Notes under the pieces: generated by a model
The model's database searches: none
What the model was told of the DNA's origin: nothing
The model's input: the letters and a program-made list of their open reading frames with translations, nothing else
Source of the DNA: Brassica napus
Taxonomy: Eukaryota > Streptophyta > Magnoliopsida > Brassicales > Brassicaceae
Reading direction: 5' to 3'
DNA length: 64,000 bases
Assembly: GCF_020379485.1 (NCBI RefSeq)
Contig: NC_063438.1
Span: 3,906,001 to 3,970,000 of the forward strand
Position numbers and translations under genes: made by a program
In this document: in pieces, positions 23,676 to 33,317 of the stretch
How the letters are laid out: each line of letters begins with the position of its first letter
How positions within the stretch are numbered: position 1 is the first letter of the stretch

Positions 23676-23909
23676 TATTTAAAATATATAATATAAATAC
23701 ATATTTTTAAGAATATGACTGAGTCACATAGACGAGTCATTATACTTTCGCAAAACGTTATTAAATTTGTGACAATATAGCAAATACCATTATGTATTTA
23801 TAATATATAAAATAAATACATATTTTTAAGAAGATGACTGAGTCACATAGACAAGTCAGTATACTTTCGCAAAACGTTATTAAATTTGTGACAATATAGC
23901 AAATACCAT
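23676..23909. repeat. Tandem duplication, period 119 bp, two copies
   Basis: The block containing ATGACTGAGTCACATAGAC and CAAAACGTTATTAAATTTG occurs twice, about 95% identical, the second ending at 23909. Each copy includes a palindromic TGACTGAGTCA motif, which contains a bZIP-like TGAGTCA core. Confidence 0.85.
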
Positions 23910-24053
23910 TACGAAAGTTATCCCATTCATGAGGAAAAACATGAATGAGCAAGAACTTTTCTTTACTTGTTGTCCAGTTTTTGCCTTTCTATCTTTCATT
24001 AATTACCATTATTTTGTGAATATGATAGTTTTTGAACTAGTGTAAGGATTAAA

Positions 24054-24093
24054 GTTTGGCTTTTTCAGAAAAAAAAATGTTTGGCTTTTTCAG
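24054..24093. repeat. Poly(A)-only insertion with 15-bp direct repeats
   Basis: GTTTGGCTTTTTCAG at 24054-24068 and 24079-24093 flanks just ten bases (nine A and one T). This is the smallest insert of this class in the window. Confidence 0.6.
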
Positions 24094-25370
24094 CAACGTA
24101 ACGGGTCCGAATATTGTTTTACTCCAACCACAAACGACTTGGATCCACGAATCTAACTTCCAATAAATTATGACAAAACTTATCTATTATTAATCTTTTT
24201 ATTTTGATTTCCACCTAACAAAGAATAATTATTTTATGCTGACATTGAAGTTCAAACAGTATTCAAATGTAAATATAGTGTTGTCATTCAATTAAATTGT
24301 TATTTACTGACCGGAAAATGTTATTTTATCTGTTTTATAAAGAAAGTCATTTTGATAATTTTTAAAACCTTTTGTATTTCACGCAAACCAAAAGAATGCT
24401 CCAGTTAATAGAGGAACGAATGTTCCTTTTTAATCTTGATAGCAATCGTTATCCATTATGGAATAACCACTACACAATCAGAAAGTTGTGTGTTTATAAT
24501 GGAAGCGACCACTCTTGTCTATTCTATGCAAAAGAGTCATTTGCATGTTGAGGTATACCTCACATATTCAACCCGGTTTACTTCGAATCTGGTCTGGTTT
24601 ACTTAGGAACTAACTCAGTTCGGTTTGGTTTTTATGAATTTCGCAATGGGAGAATGTTAATCATCTATTTTAACGTAAAGCAGTTGTAAGACTCTACTTA
24701 CTCCGCAAGTGTATGAATCAAAAGAACAAAACACGCAGATTTTAGGGGTTCATAAAGATCGAGATGAATGTTATCTTGAGTTAAATCTCTGCTAGAGAAT
24801 ACTCCCAATAACCTAATATATTCACTTGAGATGATAAACCAAATCATAAGATCTGACATTTTCCTAACCAAATATCTTTTTTTTTTTTGGTTAAAAGAAA
24901 TATCATTTTATTTGCAGCAGAATAGACAAATTGTTCGAACAATCTCTAAACCAACTTAATTACCTCTAAATCAGTAGCGAAGCAAAAACCACCTACATGA
25001 ATATAACGTCGATCCACGTTATTGTTTTCCACATTATTCAAAGATTTTAAATTTCTTTTGATGTTGCATAAAAGTTTTTATAGTCAATAATGAATGTTTC
25101 TTTATTTTGTATGTCATCGAGTTTTCGCAGCTCCGATATAATTATAAAGTCTGAACCCACCTGGAATTCGAATATTTTGGTTGACCTCACAAGACAGATG
25201 TTTTTGACGACGTAATTAACAAAGAAAGAACATGAACCATATAATTAGGAAAATATTGAGAATTTATCTTTCAAAAAGAGATTATCTTTAACCTAAAACA
25301 AGCAGTAAGCATGTCTGTTTTCTTGATAAGGCAGGAGGAATGAGCCTCTTTCTTCCTAACCTGGTTAATA

Positions 25371-26112
25371 AAAGCAACACAACAATTTGTAAAAAAGCCT
25401 CCGTTCTCTCTCTTATCTCTCTCGTATCTTTCAGAGAGAGAACGTCGAGGCTTGATGGTCGGATCTTTTCCGATTCAACTCTCCCGATGTTCGGGTTCTT
25501 GTCTCTGGGAAGCGATGGATCCTTTATCACTGTCTTCGCCGGCTTTAGGTCTCCGGGAAGGGGTGGCTTCTATAGCACCTTTCTTCGCCGGCTTCTCACC
25601 GGAGTATTCCGGGTCGTCGCCATCTTCAAGCTTATTTGAATCATCAAAGATGGAGGTTTGCGTTTCAGGAAAATTGGATTCAAATCGATTGCAGACGATT
25701 GATGATTTTATGAAGCATAGATCTGTCAGCAAATCCTCTCGAAACGAATCTCTGTGAAGGCCGGTTTGTTTGATCGGCGTTTCATCGATTTTGCTTCGTC
25801 GTCGACGGTGTTCTGTCGCGTTTCTTCGCTGGCTCCTGAGGAAGAAGTTTGATCCGCGTCTTGACGCGTGTACATTGATCGCTGGGCGATCGTACACGTG
25901 GTGGCATCGTGTCACTTCTTCCCCAACGGGTTTTACTCTTGTGGGCTTTTATGGCCTCAAGATGTTTTGTTCTCTGGGCCTTGTGTGGGTCTTTAGTTTA
26001 TATTTCTTTGCCTGTAGTATGGGCTTTTTGTTATGTTGTTTTTAGCCCATTTCTTGGGTCTACTTTGTTTATGTTCTTGTTTAATAATTATCCAGTGAAA
26101 AAAAAAAAAAAA
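25371..26112 (+). mobile_element. Retroposon with 13-bp target duplication
   Basis: About 740 bp ending in an A run, flanked by AACCTGGTTAATA at 25358-25370 and 26113-26125. It begins with a CT-rich leader. A frame of about 100 codons (25452-25757) could be an ORF1 N-terminus, but I recognise no domain. The remainder looks like a 3' UTR. This could be an internally deleted LINE (5' leader joined to the 3' end) or a processed transcript. It lies 200 bp upstream of CIPK22, so it may supply promoter sequence. Confidence 0.75.
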
Positions 26113-26319
26113 AACCTGGTTAATATAAATTCCAACTAGTATTGGCATTGAAATTGTCGTATATGATGATTTTTTTAATTAATTTCTGTATCCATAGAAA
26201 GTCAAATAAATATTAAAAACCTTTTTTAATTAGCTGACGTGGCAAGTTGTGGAGTTTTAATAAAAAGAGGCACCGCGCGGCATGTCTTTTCAATTTTGTA
26301 TTACTGTTTTTATAAAAAA

Positions 26320-27603
26320 ATGGCCGGCGAAGACTCTTCCGATTCCATCATCGTCAACGTCGACGGAGACGATAACAAATCCGCGTTATTCGGCAAGTAC
26401 GACCTCGGAAAGCTTCTCGGCAGCGGTGCGTTCGCCAAAGTCTACCAGGCGGAGGATCTCCACAACGACCGCGAGAGCGTCGCGATCAAAGTCGTCCAGA
26501 AGAAGCGTCTGAAAGACGGACTCACGGCGCACGTCAAGAGAGAAATCTCCGTCATGCGCCGCCTCCGCCACCCTCACATCGTCCTCCTCTCCGAGGTCCT
26601 CGCCACCAAGACGAAGATCTACTTCGTCATGGAGCTGGCCAAGGGAGGGGAGCTGTTCTCGAGAGTCTCGAGCAACCGATTCACGGAGAAGCTCAGCCGG
26701 AAGTATTTCCGGCAGCTGATCTCCGCCGTGAGGTACTGCCACGCGAGGGGGGTTTACCACCGCGATCTCAAGCCGGAGAATCTCCTCCTCGACGAGAATC
26801 GCGATCTGAAGGTTTCCGACTTCGGTTTAAGCGCGATGAAGGAGCAGATCAAATCCGATGGGATGCTGCACACTCTCTGTGGGACCCCTGCTTACGTGGC
26901 ACCAGAGCTTTTAACGAAGAAGGGATACGATGGATCGAAAGCGGATATATGGTCATGCGGCGTCGTTTTGTTTCTTCTAAACGCGGGTTACTTGCCGTTT
27001 CGAGATTCAAACATCTCGGGACTCTACAGGAGAATCCGAACGGCTCAATACACCATGCCGGAGTGGACTTCTCCGGAGCTAACGAATCTTCTCCGCCGTT
27101 TACTGGAGCCGATCCCGGAGAAACGGATCACCGTCGACGAGATTTTAAAGGATCCGTGGTTTAACCACGGAGTAGATCCGAGCGAGATCGTCGGGATTCA
27201 AGTCGATGATTACGATCTGGAGGAGAGCGGGAAGAAGCTAAACGCGTTTGAGCTAATCGCGTCGTCGTCGACGGCGAATCTCGCCGGTTTGTTCGGGAAC
27301 TTCGTGACGCCGGATCATTGCGATCAGTTCGTTTCCGACGAGAGTCCGGCGGAGATTATGAGGAAGGTTGTGGAGGTTGCGAGGCAGCTGAATCTGAGGA
27401 TTGCGAAGAAGAAGGAGAGAGCGGTGAAGCTGGAAGGGTCGCAGGGAGTGACGAACATCGTGGTGAAGATTCGGAGATTGACGGATGAGTTGGTGATGGT
27501 GGAGATGAAGAACAAGCAACGAGACGTGGGCTTGGCTTGGGCCGACGAGCTCAGGCGAAAACTGCGTCGTATCATTAACCAACCGGTTAATAGGGGTCCG
27601 TAG
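26320..27603 (+). CDS. CIPK22: CBL-interacting protein kinase (CIPK22-like)
   Basis: Intronless, 427 aa. Ser/Thr kinase of the SnRK3 group, activated when a Ca2+-loaded calcineurin B-like sensor binds its regulatory tail. The start at 26320 was preferred over an in-frame ATG 27 codons upstream because the protein then begins as in the family. Kinase domain about 27-281: glycine loop GSGAFAKVY (34-42), Lys57, HRDLKPEN (148-155), DFG (167-169), and the [10 protein letters not shown] activation-loop end. The regulatory domain has the NAF motif (308-310, in [12 protein letters not shown]), which binds CBLs and blocks the active site, then a PPI-like helix (about 345-372) expected to bind PP2C. 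No key residue is missing. Gene order supports At2g38490. It lies just downstream of a retroposon. Which CBL and target it uses cannot be seen. Confidence 0.95.
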   Translation: MAGEDSSDSIIVNVDGDDNKSALFGKYDLGKLLGSGAFAKVYQAEDLHNDRESVAIKVVQKKRLKDGLTAHVKREISVMRRLRHPHIVLLSEVLATKTKIYFVMELAKGGELFSRVSSNRFTEKLSRKYFRQLISAVRYCHARGVYHRDLKPENLLLDENRDLKVSDFGLSAMKEQIKSDGMLHTLCGTPAYVAPELLTKKGYDGSKADIWSCGVVLFLLNAGYLPFRDSNISGLYRRIRTAQYTMPEWTSPELTNLLRRLLEPIPEKRITVDEILKDPWFNHGVDPSEIVGIQVDDYDLEESGKKLNAFELIASSSTANLAGLFGNFVTPDHCDQFVSDESPAEIMRKVVEVARQLNLRIAKKKERAVKLEGSQGVTNIVVKIRRLTDELVMVEMKNKQRDVGLAWADELRRKLRRIINQPVNRGP

Positions 27604-28491
27604 AATTGTTTCAACACTAAAACGAATTTTACTCGGGATTTTCAAATGAACAAATACAACCGGTTTTGATGAGGATTCGAGAAGCACTATAGTGAACCAG
27701 TTCGGTTTACAGTGGAGCAGAGAGTAATGGGAAGATTGGCCTCTCTCTGTATATAAAAAACAAGAAAAAGAAAATGAAGAATACTAGCCGGAATTACATT
27801 TTTTGTTTCTTTTTATTTTACAAAAGTATATTTTTAACATAATACAAAATTATGTGCTACATTCATTGGAGAGAATTTGAATAAGACTCTGATTTTTACG
27901 TGTATGTGTGATCTATGTGTGTTTTGCAAACTTGTGTCTTTGTTTTTGGTAATGAACATGCCAACCGTTTGTAATATTTTTTTTTGGAATCGGAAAGAAC
28001 CATTTGTGTATGTTATATGTATTTTACTATTTTGAAGCTATGCAAGTTTCTTTGCAACACTAAACTATATAATAAACTACAAAAGTATTGTCATATATCA
28101 TATATGATATATTCTTATGAAACACAAGATTAGTGGTGATTATATGCATAGTAAATTACTTTAACAAAACGAATACATTGCGTGCAAATGTCAATTCTTT
28201 TATGTGTGCATATAGGCTATAGCTGTTTATGTTCTTGTTTGATACATTGTACGAAGTGTAAAACTGAATGGCTTTATTCCATTTTAACTAGTTGTATGGT
28301 ACAAAAGAACTAAAGATATTATTACATTACAAGCGTGTGAAAGCCCTCGCATGAGCCACTAAAAAAACAAATGAAATAATTTTCTCTATGGACTATATAG
28401 ACTATAGTCTTAGTATCTGCAGGACCACTAGTAAGTAGTTAAATCCTTTTCTGCCAGAAATGTACAGAATGAAAAACGAATTTTCACAACT
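27604..28491. other. Intergenic between convergent CIPK22 and WRKY33; no gene
   Basis: Contains the 3' UTRs of the two convergent genes and AT-rich filler. In Arabidopsis I recall a CASP-like gene (At2g38480) at this point; nothing like it is present. Confidence 0.55.
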
Positions 28492-31400
28492 TCAAGACAA
28501 AAACGAATCAAAGAAAGAGGAGTCATCGTTTGGTTCTTCTTTTGCTCTAGAGAACCCACCACCAAGGAAGTTATTATTGTTCATAGCGTAACCAATAGAC
28601 CCGGCACTAGTGTTGTTGTTTTGGTGAAGCATTTGAAGCGTATATGGTGCTTGAGAAGTAGTGTAATTAGAGTGACCAGCAATAGCATTTGGTCTAATTG
28701 GTGCTGAAGAAGGCTCTTGTGCCAGTCTGTTTGTGGTGTATCCGCTACCACGAGCCGCAGGCACGTCGTGGTTGTGTTTCCCTTCGTAGGTTGTGATTAC
28801 TGCTCTCATATCGTGTGATGCTCTCTCAACATGTTTTCTCACCGGACAACCATTGGTTGTGCACTTGTAGTAGCTCCTGTTAAGATTATGGAAATAATTT
28901 AAATCACGGTGCACCATATATATATATATATTTAAGATAAGAAAACTACTTTTAATAGATGAATAATTTCTGAAAACCCTTTTATCAAAAAAATAGTAAA
29001 TATTTTTTTTTTCTAAAGGGATTAGTGTTTTTGAGACCGGATCAATACATATCTAATAGATTGTAAATTATTCATTCACATTATTAATATCTTTTCTATT
29101 AAAAGAGAAGTATCATTTTTTTTTTGATGAAATTTGAAATTTATTGATACTGTAAAAAGAATGAACATTTACAAGACTCTAAAGTGCCATTTTATAAGAT
29201 TTACAAGGCAAATGTTGCAAAAATAAGTTCTATCTAGGCGTTGTCCGAAACAACAAACCATCTCTGCATTAAGCCAACAAAAATAAGTACCATTTTTATC
29301 TACCACTAAAAACTCTTACTAAGTCCATTTCATTACATTAGTTGCATAATATGACATGATAATCAATAAGAATATTAATAATAAATCAATTTTAATAAAT
29401 TTGAATTTTAGTTATAAAAAATCTGTTTAGAGAAAATCTCAAAATCCCACTCAATTTTTTAAATATTTTTAATTAAATAGTGCATTAATTAATTTCGTAA
29501 TTAAGTAATATAATATTAGTATAAATTTATATAATTAAATTTTATATCAATCGGAAAAAGTATAAAGATTTCAATTTTATGAATTTGTAATTATATTCTA
29601 TATTATATTAAAATAGAAGTATTATATAAATTAAATATGATAAAATTATATTAATTTGGTAAATTAACCTATTTTTTTAAATGATTTCGTTTAAATAAAT
29701 TGTTATCAAATTTGTTAACCATGTCATATTTTTATACAAATAAAATTTATTAACATATGCTAAAATTTTATTTCTACAGCTATATATTTCCATAAATCAT
29801 ATGTTGAACACTATTATTTATTTGATTGTTTCAAATTATGAACACTCGAAAATATAAGAACAATTAATAAAAAGGTAAAATGTATAAAACAAATTACTTT
29901 ATTAACAAAGTAATAAAAAATATAAACAATAAAATTAAAGAGTTATACAATATATAACACTAAGATATAAATTGTATATTTAAAATTTTATGATAATATC
30001 AAAATTTAACATATATGAAATGAAAAATATACCCGCACATTTAAACTCTAGTACAAACTATAAGATAAGTATTTGACTCAGTCGTGTTCTGCTCTTTGAG
30101 TTTATTACTTTTGAAATTTTTCGGGATCTAATAGATCGTAATAATTAATATACAAACTATAAAATAAGTATTTGACTCGGTCATGTTTTGCTCTTTGAGT
30201 TTAATTATTACTTTTGAAATTTTTAGTTTGATTCCCGTTTGTTCTAGAACACTCTCAGTGACTTTTATTGTGATGATATGAAGAAGCTACAAATGTTTCA
30301 AGTTTTTACCTTGGATTAGGGTTTCCTTTAACGACTTTTTGGCCGTACTTTCTCCATCTGTAACCATCATCAAGAATGTCTATATCACTTGTTGTCTGCA
30401 CAACAATCCTCGGCTCTCTCACTGTCTTGCTTCCATTACCATTCCCACCGTTTGTTTCATTTTCTCCCTTCCTAAAATAAAACACACAAGAAACAAACAT
30501 TTTAAGAAACTTTCTAATTCAAGTAATGTTCAAAAAGAGAGTGATGTATGGATCTTTTACCATCTCTTTGCTTCAGGTTCACTCCCACAGTCTTCTTCTT
30601 CTCCTCTGCTCATAACCGATAACTCATCGTCTCCAAGAGAACCAGAAGTAGTATTATTATCATCTTGTTGGATCACAAAGGAATCAGAGTGATCACCATG
30701 ATGATCAAACACAGCTGAATGAAACGTCGACGAAGAAGAAGAAGATCTTCGAGTGGACTGAGGTTTAGGATGGTTATGGCTTCCTTTATACACAATCTCT
30801 GTGATCTGACCTTCCAAAGATGTTTCCACTTTCTTCTTAGTTGGACAGTTTGGGAAAGTACACTTATAGTAACTCCGAGGATTCTCGCTCCCTTTCACCT
30901 GTTTCTGTCCGTACTTTCTCCAGTTGTAACCGTCCTCTCCTTTCCTCTGCTCTCGCCCATTGTAAGATACAGCTTGATGATGAGTGTTGCTGTGTGGACG
31001 AGTTTCCTGAATACACAAAACATTTTAAATTTGAGGAAACACACAGATGAAAGTAAAAAGGTATTTGAAGATGGAGCTGTTGAGGAACAAACCTGTGACT
31101 GCAAGACAGAACTGTTTGTTGTTGTTCTTGTCGGAGCAGAAACTCCTGATGATTGTGTCTGAAATGAGAAATCAAAGAAGTTAACGTTGTTGTTGTTCTT
31201 CTTCGTCTTCTCTTCCTCGTTGATGCTTTTCTGATTATTTTCATATGTGAGAAGAGCTCCTGTGGTTGGAGAAGCAAGAACCTACAAAATAGAATCAAGA
31301 ATGGTTTTAATATAATCAAGAATGATTTTTATTTTTTTTTAAATGATTTTTATATAATCAAGAAAGGTTCTAATATAATCATTGCAAGAAGTGGAGTCAA

Positions 31401-31703
31401 TCCCATGTTATATCAATAGTTCTGTAATTGAAAAGAAGAAGAAAAACAGAGGAGGCTTACGTTAGCAGAGGAGGCAACAAAAGCAGGGGAATCAAGAAAA
31501 ATAGAAGGACTGAAACAAGTGGAAGGAGAGACAAGAGAAGGAGAGATTGAGATTGAAGAAGGAGCAAAAGATCTGAACTTCGGTGGGATCTCAAGATCTT
31601 CAAGAGATGCTGCTGATGATCTTATTCCGGACCAATTAGCAGAACCATTCATGTTTTGTCTGGTTCTGCTATTGTCCATAGTGAGAAGAGAAGAAGCAGC
31701 CAT
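28492..31703 (-). CDS. WRKY33: WRKY33 transcription factor, two WRKY domains
   Basis: Five exons: 31703-31461, 31281-31093, 31006-30561, 30471-30310 and 28876-28492; all phases close, giving 474 aa (Arabidopsis about 519). Group I WRKY factor that binds W-boxes in nuclear DNA and drives camalexin synthesis and resistance to necrotrophic fungi. N-terminal WRKY domain: WRKYGQK at 173-179, zinc ligands Cys193, Cys198, His221, His223. C-terminal domain: WRKYGQK at 332-338, split by intron 4 at the conserved Arg. The N-terminal SP cluster keeps Ser-Pro at 54, 59, 65, 72 and 85, the positions known as MPK3/MPK6 phosphorylation sites in Arabidopsis. Shorter homopolymer tracts explain the smaller size. 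Intron 4 is 1433 bp because of a Helitron-like insertion. Upstream W-boxes fit autoregulation. Confidence 0.97.
29090..30051. mobile_element. Helitron-like element in WRKY33 intron 4
   Basis: The left end TCTTTTCTATTAAAAGAGAA resembles the start of the Helitron at 41028 (both have TATTAAAAGAGAA), and it follows an A. The right end is CTCTAG followed by T, fitting CTRR and A/T insertion. The usual GC hairpin just before the end is reduced to CCCGCAC, so the 3' end is damaged or divergent. Non-coding and very AT-rich, with a LINE fragment nested inside. Confidence 0.6.
29121..29285 (-). mobile_element. 5'-truncated LINE or SINE fragment, nested
   Basis: About 165 bp on the minus strand ending in poly(A) (T run at left). 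The flanking repeats AAGTATCATTTTT (29108-29120) and AAGTACCATTTTT (29286-29298) differ at one base and look like a target-site duplication. No ORF. Confidence 0.65.
30052..30224. repeat. Direct repeat of about 71 bp in WRKY33 intron 4
   Basis: Copies 30052-30122 and 30151-30224 start with TACAAACTATAA and end GAAATTTTT, about 90% identical. Each carries TTGACTC (W-box core plus TGACTC). They begin directly after the Helitron 3' end. Confidence 0.75.
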
Positions 31704-31974
31704 ACAGAAAGGGGAAGTGTTTTTGTTTTATGAAGACCGGTTCAAGATATTTATAGAAAGTTGGAGAGCTTGGAGAAGGGGGCAAAGAAGAAGAAAAAAA
31801 GGGGAGAGATGTGATGGTTCTTGAAAATGTTTTTGTGTTTTTGTTAGTTATGTCTGTATATATAAAACATACTGCACGATCTGATTGGTTAGTTTTGTAT
31901 TTTTGATGGCATAAATGAAGGAAAAATGAAGAAAAAAAAAGAGAGTTGTAGTTTCTGAGAAGGTGATAAGAAGT

Positions 31975-32045
31975 TTGACCGTTGAAAAGATTAGAAAATG
32001 GAGGAGAAGAGGAGGAGGAGATGGTCAGACCATGTGTCCTTGACT
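31975..32045. promoter_or_regulatory. W-boxes upstream of WRKY33
   Basis: TTGACC at 31975-31980 and TTGACT at 32040-32045, 272-342 bp upstream of the WRKY33 ATG. W-boxes in this promoter are known in Arabidopsis to mediate WRKY33 self-activation; here function is inferred. They also lie upstream of the divergent small gene at 32496. Confidence 0.55.
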
Positions 32046-32495
32046 TTGAACGAGGCGAGCTTACGTCAGCTTCATGCTTTCGTCATCATTTTGGATGCCT
32101 TTGTTACGTACCGCCACGTTTAGTTTCTTGCCGTTCAATTCATTTGGATAAAAAAATACGATTTTCCATTAGGTTAGGTCGACTCTTTTCTTTAAAGTAC
32201 ATGAATAAAGATTAGGAGTGGGTTAATTAGCAAAACCTCCTAATTAAAGTTGTTATTAAATCTATGCGCGGCTATTTGGTTTCAATCTATTTGTTTACTC
32301 ATGTGCGTGTTACTTTAGTACACGCGTGTAACCTTCTCAACCTACACGTACAAAAGACGTGGCGTTGCTCTTGCTTCCAGAATAACTTGTGTTAAAAGAA
32401 TCTTTTGCACATGAAAGCAAGTGAGATACACACATCTCTCGTTGCCTAGCTAGCTTGCAACATCTCTCTTTTTAAACGCAGCGTTTAACGTCACG

Positions 32496-33172
32496 ATGCA
32501 AGAGGCTGACACATCGCAACCACGGCCGTCGAAGTCTCTGATGGATCGTATGAAGACGAGCTGTTTATCCATGGCAGTGACGTTTAAGGAGGGGCTAAGC
32601 TACGTCAAAGCCTTTTTTGTCGGCCAGGTACGTTTTCAAAATTGTCATTTATCATTCGTTAAGTTTTCTTGAGCTTCCGTGTAGTGTGTGGTTTAAGCCG
32701 CGAGAAGATATGATAGAGAGATTGATCTTAGGAATATCCTGTCCGGTTTTAACACGGTTCAGAGACTCATGGTATTGTCTTGAATCATGATCACATGACG
32801 CGTTTTGGGTGGCTTATGTAATACTTAATGAATTAAGTACTTCATATTATTATCTCTCTTTTTATTAGCCATCAAATAGTTATGTGCATTTACTGACTTG
32901 CATCCGCGTTGCTATCTAACAAGTTGTACATATAGAAGCTTCAAATAGTTTCATATTGTTATCGTCAAATACTAGAACCTGTTCAAGACTTCTTATTTTA
33001 AGTTTTGAGTAATATATATTAATTCATGACATTTTTGGTTTGAAAGACAAAGAGGTTGACGGCCAAGAACGAGAAAGAAGCAACGGATGCTCATCTAACA
33101 GAGACAAAAATGCAAGTTGAAGCAACCGATGAAGCAGAGAATGCCAAGAAAAGGCTTCATCAATCTTCTTAG
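32496..33172 (+). CDS. Small uncharacterised protein (At2g38465-like)
   Basis: Too short and too split for single-frame ORF finding. Exon 1 is 32496-32627 (44 codons), exon 2 33047-33172; the intron is GT-AG and the phase closes at 0, giving 85 aa. There is no signal peptide. Residues 1-15 are polar with Pro, about 16-44 form an amphipathic segment (LMDRMKTSCLSMAVTFKEG) ending in aromatic residues, and 45-85 are rich in Lys, Glu and Ala, likely one long charged helix. I do not recognise a domain. Position between WRKY33 and ferroportin matches the small unknown gene At2g38465 as I remember it. The ATG lies 793 bp from the divergent WRKY33 start, so the two may share regulatory DNA. Confidence 0.75.
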
Positions 33173-33317
33173 TGTTTTTTTTTTGTAATTAATTGTGTTT
33201 TTACTAATTCTAAGGGAATGTTCTTAACTCTATAAGAAGAAGAAATTAAAAGCCAAATCTTATTGATATTGATTATCATTGTTTGAGAAATAGTATGACG
33301 TATACCACACTATTTAT

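Larger units (their letters stand above)
23053..25357. other. Intergenic, AT-rich, with a tandem duplication
   Basis: No gene found. It holds the 119-bp tandem duplication (23676-23909), a poly(A) micro-insertion (24054-24093) and a weaker poly(T) insertion with 7-bp repeats AAATATC (24870-24876 and 24898-24904). Confidence 0.55.

Noticed and set aside
26239..26319. In-frame upstream ATG giving a 27-residue longer CIPK22
   Set aside because: The extension reads as promoter/leader sequence and family members start at the later ATG.
31982..32215. 77-codon plus-strand frame between WRKY33 and the small gene
   Set aside because: Overlaps the WRKY33 promoter, lacks protein features and is explained by purine-rich sequence.
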